Positions 1-8,308 of a DNA stretch of 36,394 bases are shown here, piece after piece. Position 1 is the first letter of the stretch, and every line of letters begins with the position of its first letter. The stretch lies in assembly GCA_020026195.1 (NCBI GenBank), contig JAHHQW010000022.1, positions 1 through 36,394 of the forward strand, read 5' to 3'. Position numbers and translations under genes: made by a program. The notes below the pieces were generated by a model. That model made no database searches and was not told the DNA's origin. It saw only the letters and a list, made by a program, of their open reading frames with translations. Origin of the DNA: Prevotella sp. GTDB taxonomy: Bacteria; Bacteroidota; Bacteroidia; Bacteroidales; Bacteroidaceae.

Positions 1-304
1 CAAACCCATTGGCAGAGTTAAATATGCGCTGATTTAATTCCGCCAACGAGTTATATACTATCTTTTTGTATAGCATAAACGCATTTAGCACATAAATTTG
101 CTGTGCTTTCAAATATTTATTTTATATTATTAGGAAACTTTAAAAAAATTATATTTACACATGCTATTGCAATCCATAGGTTGCAATAATCGAGAAATTT
201 ACGATTTTTTCAACAAAATAAAACTATTGCAATGTTCAAAACAAACATTTTTAATTTTATTAATTGATTGGAAATTACGATTATACTCAAAAATATTTAC
301 ATAC
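1..304. other. Intergenic A/T-rich stretch, no gene seen
   Basis: This is non-coding sequence beyond the 3' end of mnmA. The one short open frame in it (161-352) has low-complexity composition and no recognisable protein. The motif CTATTGCAA occurs at 164-172 and 224-232, and TATTGCAA (165-172) forms an 8-base inverted repeat with TTGCAATA (181-188). No function can be assigned; the upstream neighbour lies outside the window. Confidence 0.6.
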
Positions 305-342
305 AAAAAAGACAGATTAATTAAAACTATTAATCTGTCTTT
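305..342 (-). terminator. Rho-independent terminator after mnmA
   Basis: A 14-base perfect inverted repeat (308-321 with 329-342, seven-base loop) is followed on the minus strand by a T-run (complement of the A-run 305-310). It lies about 54 bases beyond the mnmA stop and probably ends the udk-to-mnmA transcript. Confidence 0.8.
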
Positions 343-395
343 CAGTTTTTAATATAAGATATATTATCAGCTACTGATAATTTTCCGTATTAAGT

Positions 396-1487
396 TTAAA
401 ACTCCAATGCTATTTCTCCGCTTCCGATACATCTGTGATGATCCTCGTCGTATATCACACAGAACTGTCCGGGTGCTACGCCGTGTATCGGTTCTTCTGA
501 ATGAACTATAAACGAATCGTTGCCTTTAAGCTCTATCTCTGCCTTGTGATATTCGGGAGTGTGACGTATCTTAAACCTTACGTTTGCACGTTCCATGCCT
601 TCCCATATATTACATGTAAGGAAATGGAAGTCGCGCACATGGAAATCTTTCTTGTATGCCTTTGTCGGCTCGTAACCATGACTGACGTAAAGGATATTCT
701 TTTCTATATCTTTCTTTACTGCGAACCAAGGACCTCCGCCAAAGCCGAGACCATGACGCTGTCCGATAGTATGAAACCACAGTCCTTTATGTCTGCCTAT
801 AAACTTTCCTGTCTCCAGTTCTATTACGTCACCCGGATTTTCTCCGAGGTAACGACGTATATAATCGTTATAGTTAATACGTCCGAGGAAACATATACCC
901 TGCGAGTCCTTTCGCTCTGCATTAATCAGATGCTCACGCTCTGCAATCTCGCGAACTTCCTCTTTCATGTAGTGACCGATTGGGAATACAGCCTTCTTAA
1001 GCTGCCAGTCGTAAATCTGTGCAAGGAAGTCTGTCTGATCTTTCACAGGGTCTGGACTGGTAACAAGCCATTTCTTTCCATCTATTATTTCTGTCTGTGC
1101 GTAATGGCCGGTAACGATATAATCATAATCGTGTCCTACCTTATCGTGGAATGCGCCGAACTTAATAAGTCGGTTACACATCACATCAGGATTAGGCGTA
1201 TATCCTGCACGGACTTTGTCCATAGTATATTTAGTTACCTTATCCCAATATTCATGATGACAGTCCACCACCTGCAATTTACATTTATATCTTGCTGCAA
1301 CGGCAGTAGCCATCTCTAAGTCTTCTTCTGAAGTACAGTCCCATTCCTCTTCTTCCTCAGGACCTATCTTAATATAGAAACAGTCGGGGTGTATTCCTTC
1401 GCGTGAAAGTTCATATACTGCCACGGCACTGTCGACACCACCCGACAACAATAATGCTACTTTCTTATCTTTTAATTCTTCGAACAT
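396..1487 (-). CDS. mnmA: tRNA-specific 2-thiouridylase MnmA
   Basis: MnmA installs the 2-thio group on U34 of tRNAs for Lys, Glu and Gln, activating the uridine with ATP and using sulfur relayed as a persulfide. The PP-loop SGGVDS sits at residues 15-20. The two catalytic cysteines are visible: C104 in NPDVMCNRLIKF and C199 in DSQGICF. The length of 363 aa is normal for the family. The gene is last in a minus-strand run behind a macro-like gene (6-base gap), a secreted peptidase and udk, and ends at a clear terminator. Bacteroidota often carry more than one MnmA paralogue, so this may be one of two. Confidence 0.95.
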   Translation of the reverse strand: MFEELKDKKVALLLSGGVDSAVAVYELSREGIHPDCFYIKIGPEEEEEWDCTSEEDLEMATAVAARYKCKLQVVDCHHEYWDKVTKYTMDKVRAGYTPNPDVMCNRLIKFGAFHDKVGHDYDYIVTGHYAQTEIIDGKKWLVTSPDPVKDQTDFLAQIYDWQLKKAVFPIGHYMKEEVREIAEREHLINAERKDSQGICFLGRINYNDYIRRYLGENPGDVIELETGKFIGRHKGLWFHTIGQRHGLGFGGGPWFAVKKDIEKNILYVSHGYEPTKAYKKDFHVRDFHFLTCNIWEGMERANVRFKIRHTPEYHKAEIELKGNDSFIVHSEEPIHGVAPGQFCVIYDEDHHRCIGSGEIALEF

Positions 1488-1493
1488 ATAAGT

Positions 1494-1910
1494 TTATTTG
1501 TTTCTTTCTAAAACATCTACAAATGATTCAGGCAGACAGACATTGTCTAATGTGAGTGCATCACGAAACAAAGGCGCGATGTCGGAATCGTCAAATCCTG
1601 CAATACCGCAGCCTATACGTGTTACATAAAAATACTTATCTGTATTATTACGGGCAAAGTCTATGAATTCGTCTACATACGGCTTTATCTCAGGCACTCC
1701 TCCATGCATCGTCGGGATGGCATAAGAACGCCCCTGCATACCAACGCCGTTACCCCACTCTGCTCCGAACCTGTCATAAGCCACACGTGCGGCACCGCCA
1801 GCATGCTGTCCTCGGAGATTACTTCCAAAGACAAACACTTCGTCCGACTCTATCTTTGTAATAAAATCGGGAGTGTACCTGGGTCTGCTGCTGAAATCTT
1901 TCATAAGCAA
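1494..1910 (-). CDS. Small macro-like/phage-type conserved protein
   Basis: The 138-aa soluble protein has no signal peptide. The N-terminal half carries the motifs VFVFGSNLRGQHAGGAA and SYAIPT, and the C-terminal half has YVTRIGCGIAGF. Together these resemble a small family often annotated as A1S_2505-like phage non-structural protein, with a glycine-rich layout like macro (ADP-ribose-binding) domains. The ligand is unknown; ADP-ribose or a nucleotide is an inference from the motifs. A second ATG lies two codons in (1904) and could be the true start. The gene sits 6 bases before mnmA and about 40 bases after the peptidase gene, so co-transcription is likely. Confidence 0.7.
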   Translation of the reverse strand: MLMKDFSSRPRYTPDFITKIESDEVFVFGSNLRGQHAGGAARVAYDRFGAEWGNGVGMQGRSYAIPTMHGGVPEIKPYVDEFIDFARNNTDKYFYVTRIGCGIAGFDDSDIAPLFRDALTLDNVCLPESFVDVLERNK

Positions 1911-1951
1911 TTTGTGTTACAGAAAGGAATAAAAACTACATCGTTACTTTG

Positions 1952-2944
1952 TTACTTTATCCAGGCGCCCTTCATGACATTAATCAGGCGTTCTGTAACT
2001 TCAGGCGAGTTCTTTCCTTCCATGAAATAGTCTGTCAGTGCGAATGCGAAATTATCTGCAAGCACTTCTTCCGGATTGATGATGTATCCTGTGTTCTTTC
2101 CAATCATATTGTAAAAGTCAGAAGCCTTCTCCGTGGGATAGATTACAGGATCGCCATTTTCTTTTAACACAGGGTCGAAGTTCTTATCTAATGGTATGAG
2201 TCCCGGTTTACCGTATGTAAAGAAAGGACCTCCCTTATAATCGAATGTTGATGTATGAAACCACATTGCACAAGGAACTTTCTTTCCATCTATTGTGAAC
2301 ATACTGTAGCTGTCGTAACGATTAACGTCTGGGTTTGTGATTCGCATCTCCAGCATCTTATCGTTAGCCTTGATGTCATGACCGATGAGTTTGAATCCTA
2401 TCTGTGCATACATTGCCTCACGGAATTCGGGACATGTACGTGTAAGGACATGGAACAGCTCGTGTGCAAGCAGCACCTTAAGGAATGCTCTTCCACCGGG
2501 TGTAAGTTTTTCCTGTGATGTAAGGAAGATGTTTGTATCTCTTGTGTATCCGGCAGCCTTGCCTTCTTCTACCATTGAAGTCTTGATAAGTACAATATCC
2601 CTGGGTATCGGAAGTTTATATCCGCACGAATCAATACGATGCTGCAAAAATGCTGCCGCTTCATTTATATTCTTCTTCTCGACATCTGTCCATTCCTGTA
2701 CAGACTTTTTACCAAGCAGACGATAGTTCTCGCGTGTCGGCTCAAGACCCTGTTCCTGAAGACGAGATACTAAATCAAAGTTATGAAGACTTTCTGTAAA
2801 TTCATCTGTTGCTGAAATAATTTTCTGTCCTTCCTCTAACGTTGCGAAATGGAAGTTTATCTTAGAATCCGGTTCTGCTGCAATGACAGTATTTAATCCT
2901 AAGAATAATACAAATGTGAAAAACGTTAATACTATCTTTTTCAT
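1952..2944 (-). CDS. Secreted putative zinc metallopeptidase (HExxH)
   Basis: The 330-aa protein has an N-terminal signal peptide (residues 1-22, cleavage near VIAA). The zinc-site motif HELFH is at residues 161-165, and PEEVLADNFAFAL at 291-303 could supply a glutamate third ligand, giving a gluzincin-like arrangement. I do not recognise a named family. The expected location is the periplasm or outside the cell, since there is no lipobox and no sorting domain. The substrate is unknown. It lies between udk (about 50 bases upstream) and the macro-like gene, an unexpected place for a secreted protease. Confidence 0.72.
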   Translation of the reverse strand: MKKIVLTFFTFVLFLGLNTVIAAEPDSKINFHFATLEEGQKIISATDEFTESLHNFDLVSRLQEQGLEPTRENYRLLGKKSVQEWTDVEKKNINEAAAFLQHRIDSCGYKLPIPRDIVLIKTSMVEEGKAAGYTRDTNIFLTSQEKLTPGGRAFLKVLLAHELFHVLTRTCPEFREAMYAQIGFKLIGHDIKANDKMLEMRITNPDVNRYDSYSMFTIDGKKVPCAMWFHTSTFDYKGGPFFTYGKPGLIPLDKNFDPVLKENGDPVIYPTEKASDFYNMIGKNTGYIINPEEVLADNFAFALTDYFMEGKNSPEVTERLINVMKGAWIK

Positions 2945-2995
2945 TATTACAACCTATTAATTGTTTCTAATAATTCTCTTTTCATCTTACATAAA

Positions 2996-3604
2996 TCAGG
3001 GCATGAGACCTTCGATATATTTAGTAAGAATGTTAATGCCACACTTATTCTCTCCTCCCTGAGGAATTATAAGGTCTGCATACTTCTTTGAAGGTTCGAT
3101 AAACTGTTCGTGCATAGGTTTAAGCACATCAAGATAACGATTGATTACCATGTCTACGGTACGTCCGCGCTCTACGACATCGCGACGGATGTTTCTAATC
3201 AGTCGCTCGTCTGAATCTGTATCCACGAATATCTTGAGGTCCATGATGTCACGAAGTTTCTTGTTTATAAGCGTCATGATGCCTTCAATGATAATGACAG
3301 GCTTTGGTTCCACACGTACAGTTTCGGGAAGTCGGTTACACTTAATGTATGAATATGTCGGCTGGTCGATAACCTCTCCGTTACGCAGCTGATTAACCTG
3401 ATGTATAAGGAGTTTCCAGTCGAACGCATCAGGATGGTCGAAGTTAATCGCATGACGTTCTTCTTCTGTCATGTGCGATGTATCGTTATAATACGAATCG
3501 AGCGGCACTACTGCAACATAATGAGGAGGAAGAGCCTCAACGATTTTTCTAACTACTGTTGTCTTGCCCGAGCCTGTACCTCCGGCTATTCCGATTATGG
3601 TCAT
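2996..3604 (-). CDS. udk: Uridine kinase
   Basis: Phosphorylates uridine and cytidine to UMP and CMP in pyrimidine salvage in the cytoplasm. The P-loop GGTGSGKT is at residues 8-15, followed by VPLDSYYND and NFDHPDAFDW, which are hallmarks of the uridine kinase/phosphoribulokinase family. Length (202 aa) is normal. It heads a minus-strand run and begins about 20 bases after the U-tract of the terminator of the neighbouring secreted nuclease gene. That position beside a nuclease/importer locus fits nucleoside salvage, but co-regulation is not shown. Confidence 0.93.
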   Translation of the reverse strand: MTIIGIAGGTGSGKTTVVRKIVEALPPHYVAVVPLDSYYNDTSHMTEEERHAINFDHPDAFDWKLLIHQVNQLRNGEVIDQPTYSYIKCNRLPETVRVEPKPVIIIEGIMTLINKKLRDIMDLKIFVDTDSDERLIRNIRRDVVERGRTVDMVINRYLDVLKPMHEQFIEPSKKYADLIIPQGGENKCGINILTKYIEGLMP

Positions 3605-3623
3605 GTCTTTATAATATTTATAT

Positions 3624-3659
3624 TAAAAAACAAGACACTCCGAACTTCCAGAGTGTCTT
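3624..3659 (-). terminator. Terminator between secreted nuclease gene and udk
   Basis: AAGACACTC (3632-3640) pairs with GAGTGTCTT (3651-3659) around a 10-base loop, and a T-run follows on the minus strand (complement of the A-run 3625-3630). It lies 12 bases beyond the nuclease stop codon and only about 20-27 bases before the udk start, leaving no room for a separate udk promoter downstream of it. udk is therefore read either by leaky termination or from a promoter inside this region. Confidence 0.75.
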
Positions 3660-3671
3660 ATATTGTTGAGT

Positions 3672-4730
3672 TTAATTCTTTTGTTCCTTAACAAGATACA
3701 TAACTACTGGCAGGTGGTCGCTATAACCATTGAGCCATACTCCGCCGGCATGTGTACGTTTGGGGTTACCCTTATACTTGCCTTCTGTCTGGAACAGATA
3801 GTCTCTGCGGAATATCTGGCTTTTCCAATATTTAAGTGTAGAATAATCTTTATCTCCGTTCTGATTAAGAAGATTAGGAGTGATTAATATCTGGTCGAAA
3901 AGATTCCATGAACCTCTGTATGACAGAGTACCCTTTCCGTCTTTCTTCAAGATGTTCCACCAGGGATTGTACATTTCGCCCTGCTTAACCTTATCAAGAT
4001 TACGGCGGCCGCCAAGTGCTTCAGACATACTCTTATCGTAAGGGTCATCATTCATATCGCCCATGACAAACACTTTGCAGTTAGGATCTTCTCTAAGCAG
4101 CGAGTCCTTAACGGCCTTTATCTGGCGTCCTCCAAGTTCGCGGTAGAATGAGCCTGAGAAACGACTCGGAAGATGACATACAATTACAGATACATGTTCG
4201 CCTGCAAGCTCACCGCTTACGGTAAGGAATCCTCGTGTATAGAATGCGCTGTCCTTTTCAAGTTCCTGTACGAAAGGTACAAGTTTTACATTCTTCACGG
4301 TATAAAGCGAAGGATTGTAAATAAGAGCACAGTCTATTCCTCGTCTGTCCGGACCTTCAACGTGTACGTATTTATAATTTTTCGCCTTGAGAGGTGCCTC
4401 TGCCGTAAGATCTTCGAGCACGTGTGCATTCTCTACTTCCGAAAGTCCTATGATGGCACAGCCTACGTTAGGTAATACATCAGTTCCCATATCAGCAAGA
4501 ACTTTTGCCATATTATGCAACTTATGACTGTATTTGTTTTCGTTCCATTTATACTGTCCGTCTGGAAGATACTGGTAATCTTTCTTTCCTTCGTCATGTG
4601 TTGTATCAAAAAGATTTTCCTGATTGTAGAAACCAATACCGTATACAGAGAACTTCTTCTCTTTCTGTGCATCTGCGACTCCCATTCCGAATGTGAAAAG
4701 GAGAGTCAATATTAAAAATACCTTTTTCAT
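3672..4730 (-). CDS. Secreted endonuclease/exonuclease/phosphatase-fold enzyme
   Basis: I chose the ATG at 4730 because it begins a typical signal peptide (MKKVFLILTLLFTFGMGVADAQ); an in-frame ATG at 4802 would put 24 non-signal-like residues in front. The roughly 330-residue mature chain has the motif series of the Mg-dependent EEP fold: YNQENLFD, GLSEVEN, DRRGIDCAL, CHLPSR, GDMNDDP and SDHLPV near the C-terminus. The family includes DNases, RNases and phosphodiesterases, so the substrate is open; nucleic acid is my inference from the neighbouring NUC1 nuclease and receptor. No lipobox or sorting domain is present, so it is probably periplasmic or released. It is divergent from the TonB receptor gene. 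Confidence 0.85.
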   Translation of the reverse strand: MKKVFLILTLLFTFGMGVADAQKEKKFSVYGIGFYNQENLFDTTHDEGKKDYQYLPDGQYKWNENKYSHKLHNMAKVLADMGTDVLPNVGCAIIGLSEVENAHVLEDLTAEAPLKAKNYKYVHVEGPDRRGIDCALIYNPSLYTVKNVKLVPFVQELEKDSAFYTRGFLTVSGELAGEHVSVIVCHLPSRFSGSFYRELGGRQIKAVKDSLLREDPNCKVFVMGDMNDDPYDKSMSEALGGRRNLDKVKQGEMYNPWWNILKKDGKGTLSYRGSWNLFDQILITPNLLNQNGDKDYSTLKYWKSQIFRRDYLFQTEGKYKGNPKRTHAGGVWLNGYSDHLPVVMYLVKEQKN

Positions 4731-4751
4731 CTTATAGTAATTTCTTGGTGC

Positions 4752-4777
4752 AAATGTCGTTAATTTATATGACATTT
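4752..4777. promoter_or_regulatory. Operator-like inverted repeat between divergent nuclease and receptor genes
   Basis: AAATGTC (4752-4758) and GACATTT (4771-4777) form a perfect 7-base inverted repeat with a 12-base spacer. Its left arm overlaps the likely -7 element of the minus-strand nuclease promoter (complement of 4751-4758, GACATTTG). This is the layout of a dimeric regulator site controlling both divergent genes. The regulator is unknown. Confidence 0.45.
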
Positions 4778-4808
4778 TCGTATAATAAATCAAGAAACAC
4801 ACCTTTTA

Positions 4809-4840
4809 TTTCTGTTTTTAGATTTTATTTCGTTACTTTG
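4809..4840 (+). promoter_or_regulatory. Promoter of the TonB receptor operon
   Basis: TTACTTTG (4833-4840), the -7 form seen at other promoters here (groES, ftsX), is followed by CAC; TTTC at 4809-4812 sits at the expected -33 spacing of 20 bases. The start codon lies about 35 bases downstream. Confidence 0.55.
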
Positions 4841-4875
4841 CACACAAAATGTAATAAAAAACTATACAAGAAGCT

Positions 4876-7416
4876 ATGCAGAAAAAATTAAAATTGGCAG
4901 TGTTAGCTCTCTGTTGTGCGTCACTTACTTATGCACAGGACGTAAAAGATACAGAGAAAAACCGATCCAATGATGAATCGGCTTTTACTTTCACAGAAGC
5001 ACAGCTGGACGAAGATGAGAGCAGATCTCAGGACATTACGATCATCGGCTCCGGCACTAATGTTTATGCAAATCAGGTAGGATTCCTGTTTTCACCCGTA
5101 AGATTTAGATACCGCGCTTTAAATCAGAAGTATAATGAGATTTATATCAACGGAACTCCTATGAACGACATGGAAGCTGGTAACTTCCGTTATTCTATGG
5201 TAGGCGGTCTGAACAACATAACCCGAGGAATGGAATCGTCTCTTCCTTTCGAGAGCAACAATTTCTCTATGCCGGGAATGGCTGGTTCAGCAAATTATAA
5301 CTTCCGCCCCGCAAGTCTTCCCGTCGGACACAGAATGTCTATGATGGTAAGAAACAGCAACTATACATTGCGCGGAATGTATACATTCAACACAGGACTG
5401 AATGACAACGGATGGGCTTTCGCAGGAAACCTTACTTACCGCTGGGCAGACAGAGGATATGTTGAAGGTACTTTCTACAATGCTTTCTCTTACTATCTGG
5501 CAGCACAGAAAGTAATCAACGACAAGCACTCTCTTACTTTCGCTACATGGGGTAACCCTACCGAACGTGCATCGCAGGGTGCCGCCACAGACGAAAGCTA
5601 CTGGATTGCCAACGACTACCAGTACAATCCTTACTGGGGTTATCAGAACGGACATCGTCGTAACTCTCGTGTTGTTAACGACTTCGCTCCTTCTGCCATG
5701 TTCACATGGGACTGGGACATTACCGACGACATGAAACTTACCACTTCTCTGTTCGGTAAATACAGTATGTACAAGAGTACAAAACTTAATTACAACAACT
5801 CTGAGAACCCTCAGCCTGACTATTGGAAGAACTTACCAAGTAGTTTCTTCAATGTATGGGACACTGAAGATGTTGCTCACCGTGGCGAAGCAAATTACAA
5901 TGACTGGAAGACAGCGTATGATTATCTGAAGGCTTCAAAGGCTAACCGTCAGATTAACTGGGACCGTCTGTATGCTGCCAACCGCAACGCCGCTACAGAA
6001 GGCGCCGATGCTATGTATTATGTACAGGCAAAGAACAACGATGCTCTTACTCTTACATTAGCCTCTACTTTATCAATGAGACCTGACAAGAACAGCAACT
6101 GGAACTTAGGTTTCGTTCTTGGTACAAACAACGGCCGTCACTATCAGACTCTCGAAGACCTGCTTGGCGCTAAGTCATTCCATAACTTGAATTCTTATGC
6201 AATGAGTTCTTACGCTTCTACAGCAGATGAAATTCAGTACGACCTTAACAATAAAAACGGTATTGTCCGCGAAGGTGACAAGTTCGGTTACGATTACAAC
6301 ATTCTCGTAAACAAGGCTTCTATCTGGACTAACTATTCAAGAAACATGGGTCGCGTTCATCTTATGGTTGCTGCCAAGGGCGGTGGCACAAGCATGCAGC
6401 GTGATGGTAAGATGCGTAACGGTATGGCTCCTAACAATTCATACGGTAAGAGCAAGACAGCTCACTTCGGTGAACTCGGAGGTAAGTTCGGAATGACAGT
6501 AAACCTCGGCGGCGGAAGCACAATATCTCTCGGCGCAGGTTACGAATGGCGTTCACCTCTTGCACGTACAGCATTTGTTTCTCCTGAAATCAACAACGAC
6601 TTCGTTAATAACCTTAAGAACGAACAGGTATTCAGCAGCGAAATCGGTTACCAGTTGCAGACACAGTGGGTTCATGCAAACATCAATGCATACTACAACC
6701 GTATGACACACGTCACAGAATGGCAGAACTTCTACTTTGATGATATCAACTCATTCTCATACGTTTCAATGACTGGTCTTAAGAAGGAATATGCAGGTTT
6801 GGAATATGGTATCGACTTCAAACTGTCACCTTCATTCAACATCATCGCATTAGGTCAGGTAAGCGAGGCAAGAAACCTCAACAATGCTGACGTATGCTAC
6901 ATGCACTCTACAAAGAAGACTATGTACAAGGACGTAGTTTATAATAAGGACATGCGCGAGGCTGGTACACCTTTATCTTCTTACAGCATGATTCTGAGCT
7001 ATCACGCTCACGGATGGTTCATCGACCTGAAGGGTAACTACTACGACCGTATCTTCTTAAACTACTCTCCGAGCCTGCGTTACGAACAGACACTTAAGAC
7101 AATGTCTTCTATCGATAACGAAGGTAACTACATCGTTCCCGGACAGTCAAAGGGTAACGGAGGTTTCATGCTCGACGCTTCTATCGGACGCAGCATCTAT
7201 CTCAAGAAAGGTCAGTTGTCAATTAACATGAACCTTACTAACATTCTCAACAACATAAAGATCTGTACAGGCGGTTACGAACAGAGCCGAAGCGACTACA
7301 CAGTGAAGAGCGATGGTTCTATGAACAACCAGCGTACTTACAAGTTCTCTAAGAACCCAAAGAAGTATTACGCTTATGGTACAAACGGTATGTTGATTGT
7401 AACTTATAAATTCTAA
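4876..7416 (+). CDS. TonB-dependent outer-membrane receptor
   Basis: The 846-aa protein has a signal peptide (1-20, SLTYAQ), a short acidic linker, a plug domain (about 50-190, including the YINGTPMNDMEAG segment) and a long 22-strand-type barrel ending in the terminal aromatic signature VTYKF. It drives TonB-powered uptake of a bulky ligand. Unlike most SusC-type receptors of this phylum it has no carboxypeptidase-regulatory domain ahead of the plug, and the next gene is not a SusD. It is co-transcribed with two surface lipoproteins (14- and 23-base gaps). The nucleases on either side suggest a nucleic-acid breakdown product as substrate, but the sequence does not prove this. Confidence 0.9.
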   Translation: MQKKLKLAVLALCCASLTYAQDVKDTEKNRSNDESAFTFTEAQLDEDESRSQDITIIGSGTNVYANQVGFLFSPVRFRYRALNQKYNEIYINGTPMNDMEAGNFRYSMVGGLNNITRGMESSLPFESNNFSMPGMAGSANYNFRPASLPVGHRMSMMVRNSNYTLRGMYTFNTGLNDNGWAFAGNLTYRWADRGYVEGTFYNAFSYYLAAQKVINDKHSLTFATWGNPTERASQGAATDESYWIANDYQYNPYWGYQNGHRRNSRVVNDFAPSAMFTWDWDITDDMKLTTSLFGKYSMYKSTKLNYNNSENPQPDYWKNLPSSFFNVWDTEDVAHRGEANYNDWKTAYDYLKASKANRQINWDRLYAANRNAATEGADAMYYVQAKNNDALTLTLASTLSMRPDKNSNWNLGFVLGTNNGRHYQTLEDLLGAKSFHNLNSYAMSSYASTADEIQYDLNNKNGIVREGDKFGYDYNILVNKASIWTNYSRNMGRVHLMVAAKGGGTSMQRDGKMRNGMAPNNSYGKSKTAHFGELGGKFGMTVNLGGGSTISLGAGYEWRSPLARTAFVSPEINNDFVNNLKNEQVFSSEIGYQLQTQWVHANINAYYNRMTHVTEWQNFYFDDINSFSYVSMTGLKKEYAGLEYGIDFKLSPSFNIIALGQVSEARNLNNADVCYMHSTKKTMYKDVVYNKDMREAGTPLSSYSMILSYHAHGWFIDLKGNYYDRIFLNYSPSLRYEQTLKTMSSIDNEGNYIVPGQSKGNGGFMLDASIGRSIYLKKGQLSINMNLTNILNNIKICTGGYEQSRSDYTVKSDGSMNNQRTYKFSKNPKKYYAYGTNGMLIVTYKF

Positions 7417-7430
7417 AATTCATACACACA

Positions 7431-8285
7431 ATGAAGATTACAAAATATATTATAATGGTTGTTGCATGTCTGACTCTTGCATCATGTATGGATGAGGGAT
7501 ATGGAACACCTAACGAAGATGAGAATTTCTTTGGCAACGACACTCTTACAGAGAATAATGTCGTAACTATTGCCGAACTTAAGGAGATGTGTGCCGACGA
7601 GATTGAATCACAGGGACTCTTTAAGGTCGAAAAGCCTATGCAGGTTAAGGTTCGCGTAACAGCAAACGACCGCGGTGGCAACTTCTATACACAGTTCGCA
7701 GCTCAGGACAATACTGGCGGCATCCTTATCGGTGTCGGACAGGGCGGTCTTTACGGCATCCTTCCACAAGGACAGGAAATACTTCTCGAACTCAAGGATC
7801 TCTATGTAGGTTCATACCGCAAGCAGGCTCAGATTGGTATGCCTTACGTTAACAATAAGGGAGAAATCGGTATCGGAAAGATACACCGCGCCGTATGGCA
7901 GGAACATTTCCGTCTTATCGGTAAGGCCGACAGCACAAGCATCAAGGCCGAAGAGTTTGACAAGAGCCGCATGAAAGACAAGGAATACATGAGAGCAAAC
8001 AGCGGTAAGCTGATGGTTATAAAGGATGTAGAACTTGCAGAAGCAGACGGCGCAGCAGTATTTGCTCCGGATGACGGCAGCGTTCCTCTCTACGGCAACG
8101 GCGCAAACAGAAAAATCAAGGGATACAGCGACAGAGAAATCTGCGTTCGTACCAGCAAATATGCAAAGTTCGCACACGAAGTAATGCCTACAGGCAAGGT
8201 TAACATCACAGGTGTATTTACACGCTACCAGGACACATGGCAGATTATGTTACGCACCTCAAAAGATGTTGAAGTAATCAAATAA
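7431..8285 (+). CDS. DUF5689-type surface lipoprotein
   Basis: The 284-aa protein has a lipoprotein signal peptide (LASC, lipidated Cys at about residue 19) followed by MDEG, acidic residues right after the Cys that resemble the Bacteroidota surface-export signal. After a short linker, residues about 45-285 match my memory of the DUF5689 family. The segment VRVTANDRGGNFYTQFAAQD followed by GGILIGV and an LELKDLYVG strand looks like an OB-fold barrel, the fold of many nucleic-acid-binding domains; that reading is an inference. It lies between receptor and anchor-J genes in one operon and probably acts as a ligand-capture subunit. Confidence 0.75.
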   Translation: MKITKYIIMVVACLTLASCMDEGYGTPNEDENFFGNDTLTENNVVTIAELKEMCADEIESQGLFKVEKPMQVKVRVTANDRGGNFYTQFAAQDNTGGILIGVGQGGLYGILPQGQEILLELKDLYVGSYRKQAQIGMPYVNNKGEIGIGKIHRAVWQEHFRLIGKADSTSIKAEEFDKSRMKDKEYMRANSGKLMVIKDVELAEADGAAVFAPDDGSVPLYGNGANRKIKGYSDREICVRTSKYAKFAHEVMPTGKVNITGVFTRYQDTWQIMLRTSKDVEVIK

Positions 8286-8308
8286 GTAATTAATAAAAAG
8301 ACATAAAC

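Noticed and set aside
161..352. Possible 63-aa protein in the left-end intergenic region.
   Set aside because: Low-complexity Lys/Phe/Ile-rich translation, and its end runs through the mnmA terminator hairpin; no sign of a real gene.
501..1319. A 272-codon open frame on the plus strand inside mnmA.
   Set aside because: It is antisense to a clear, complete MnmA; the long frame follows from the codon use of mnmA.
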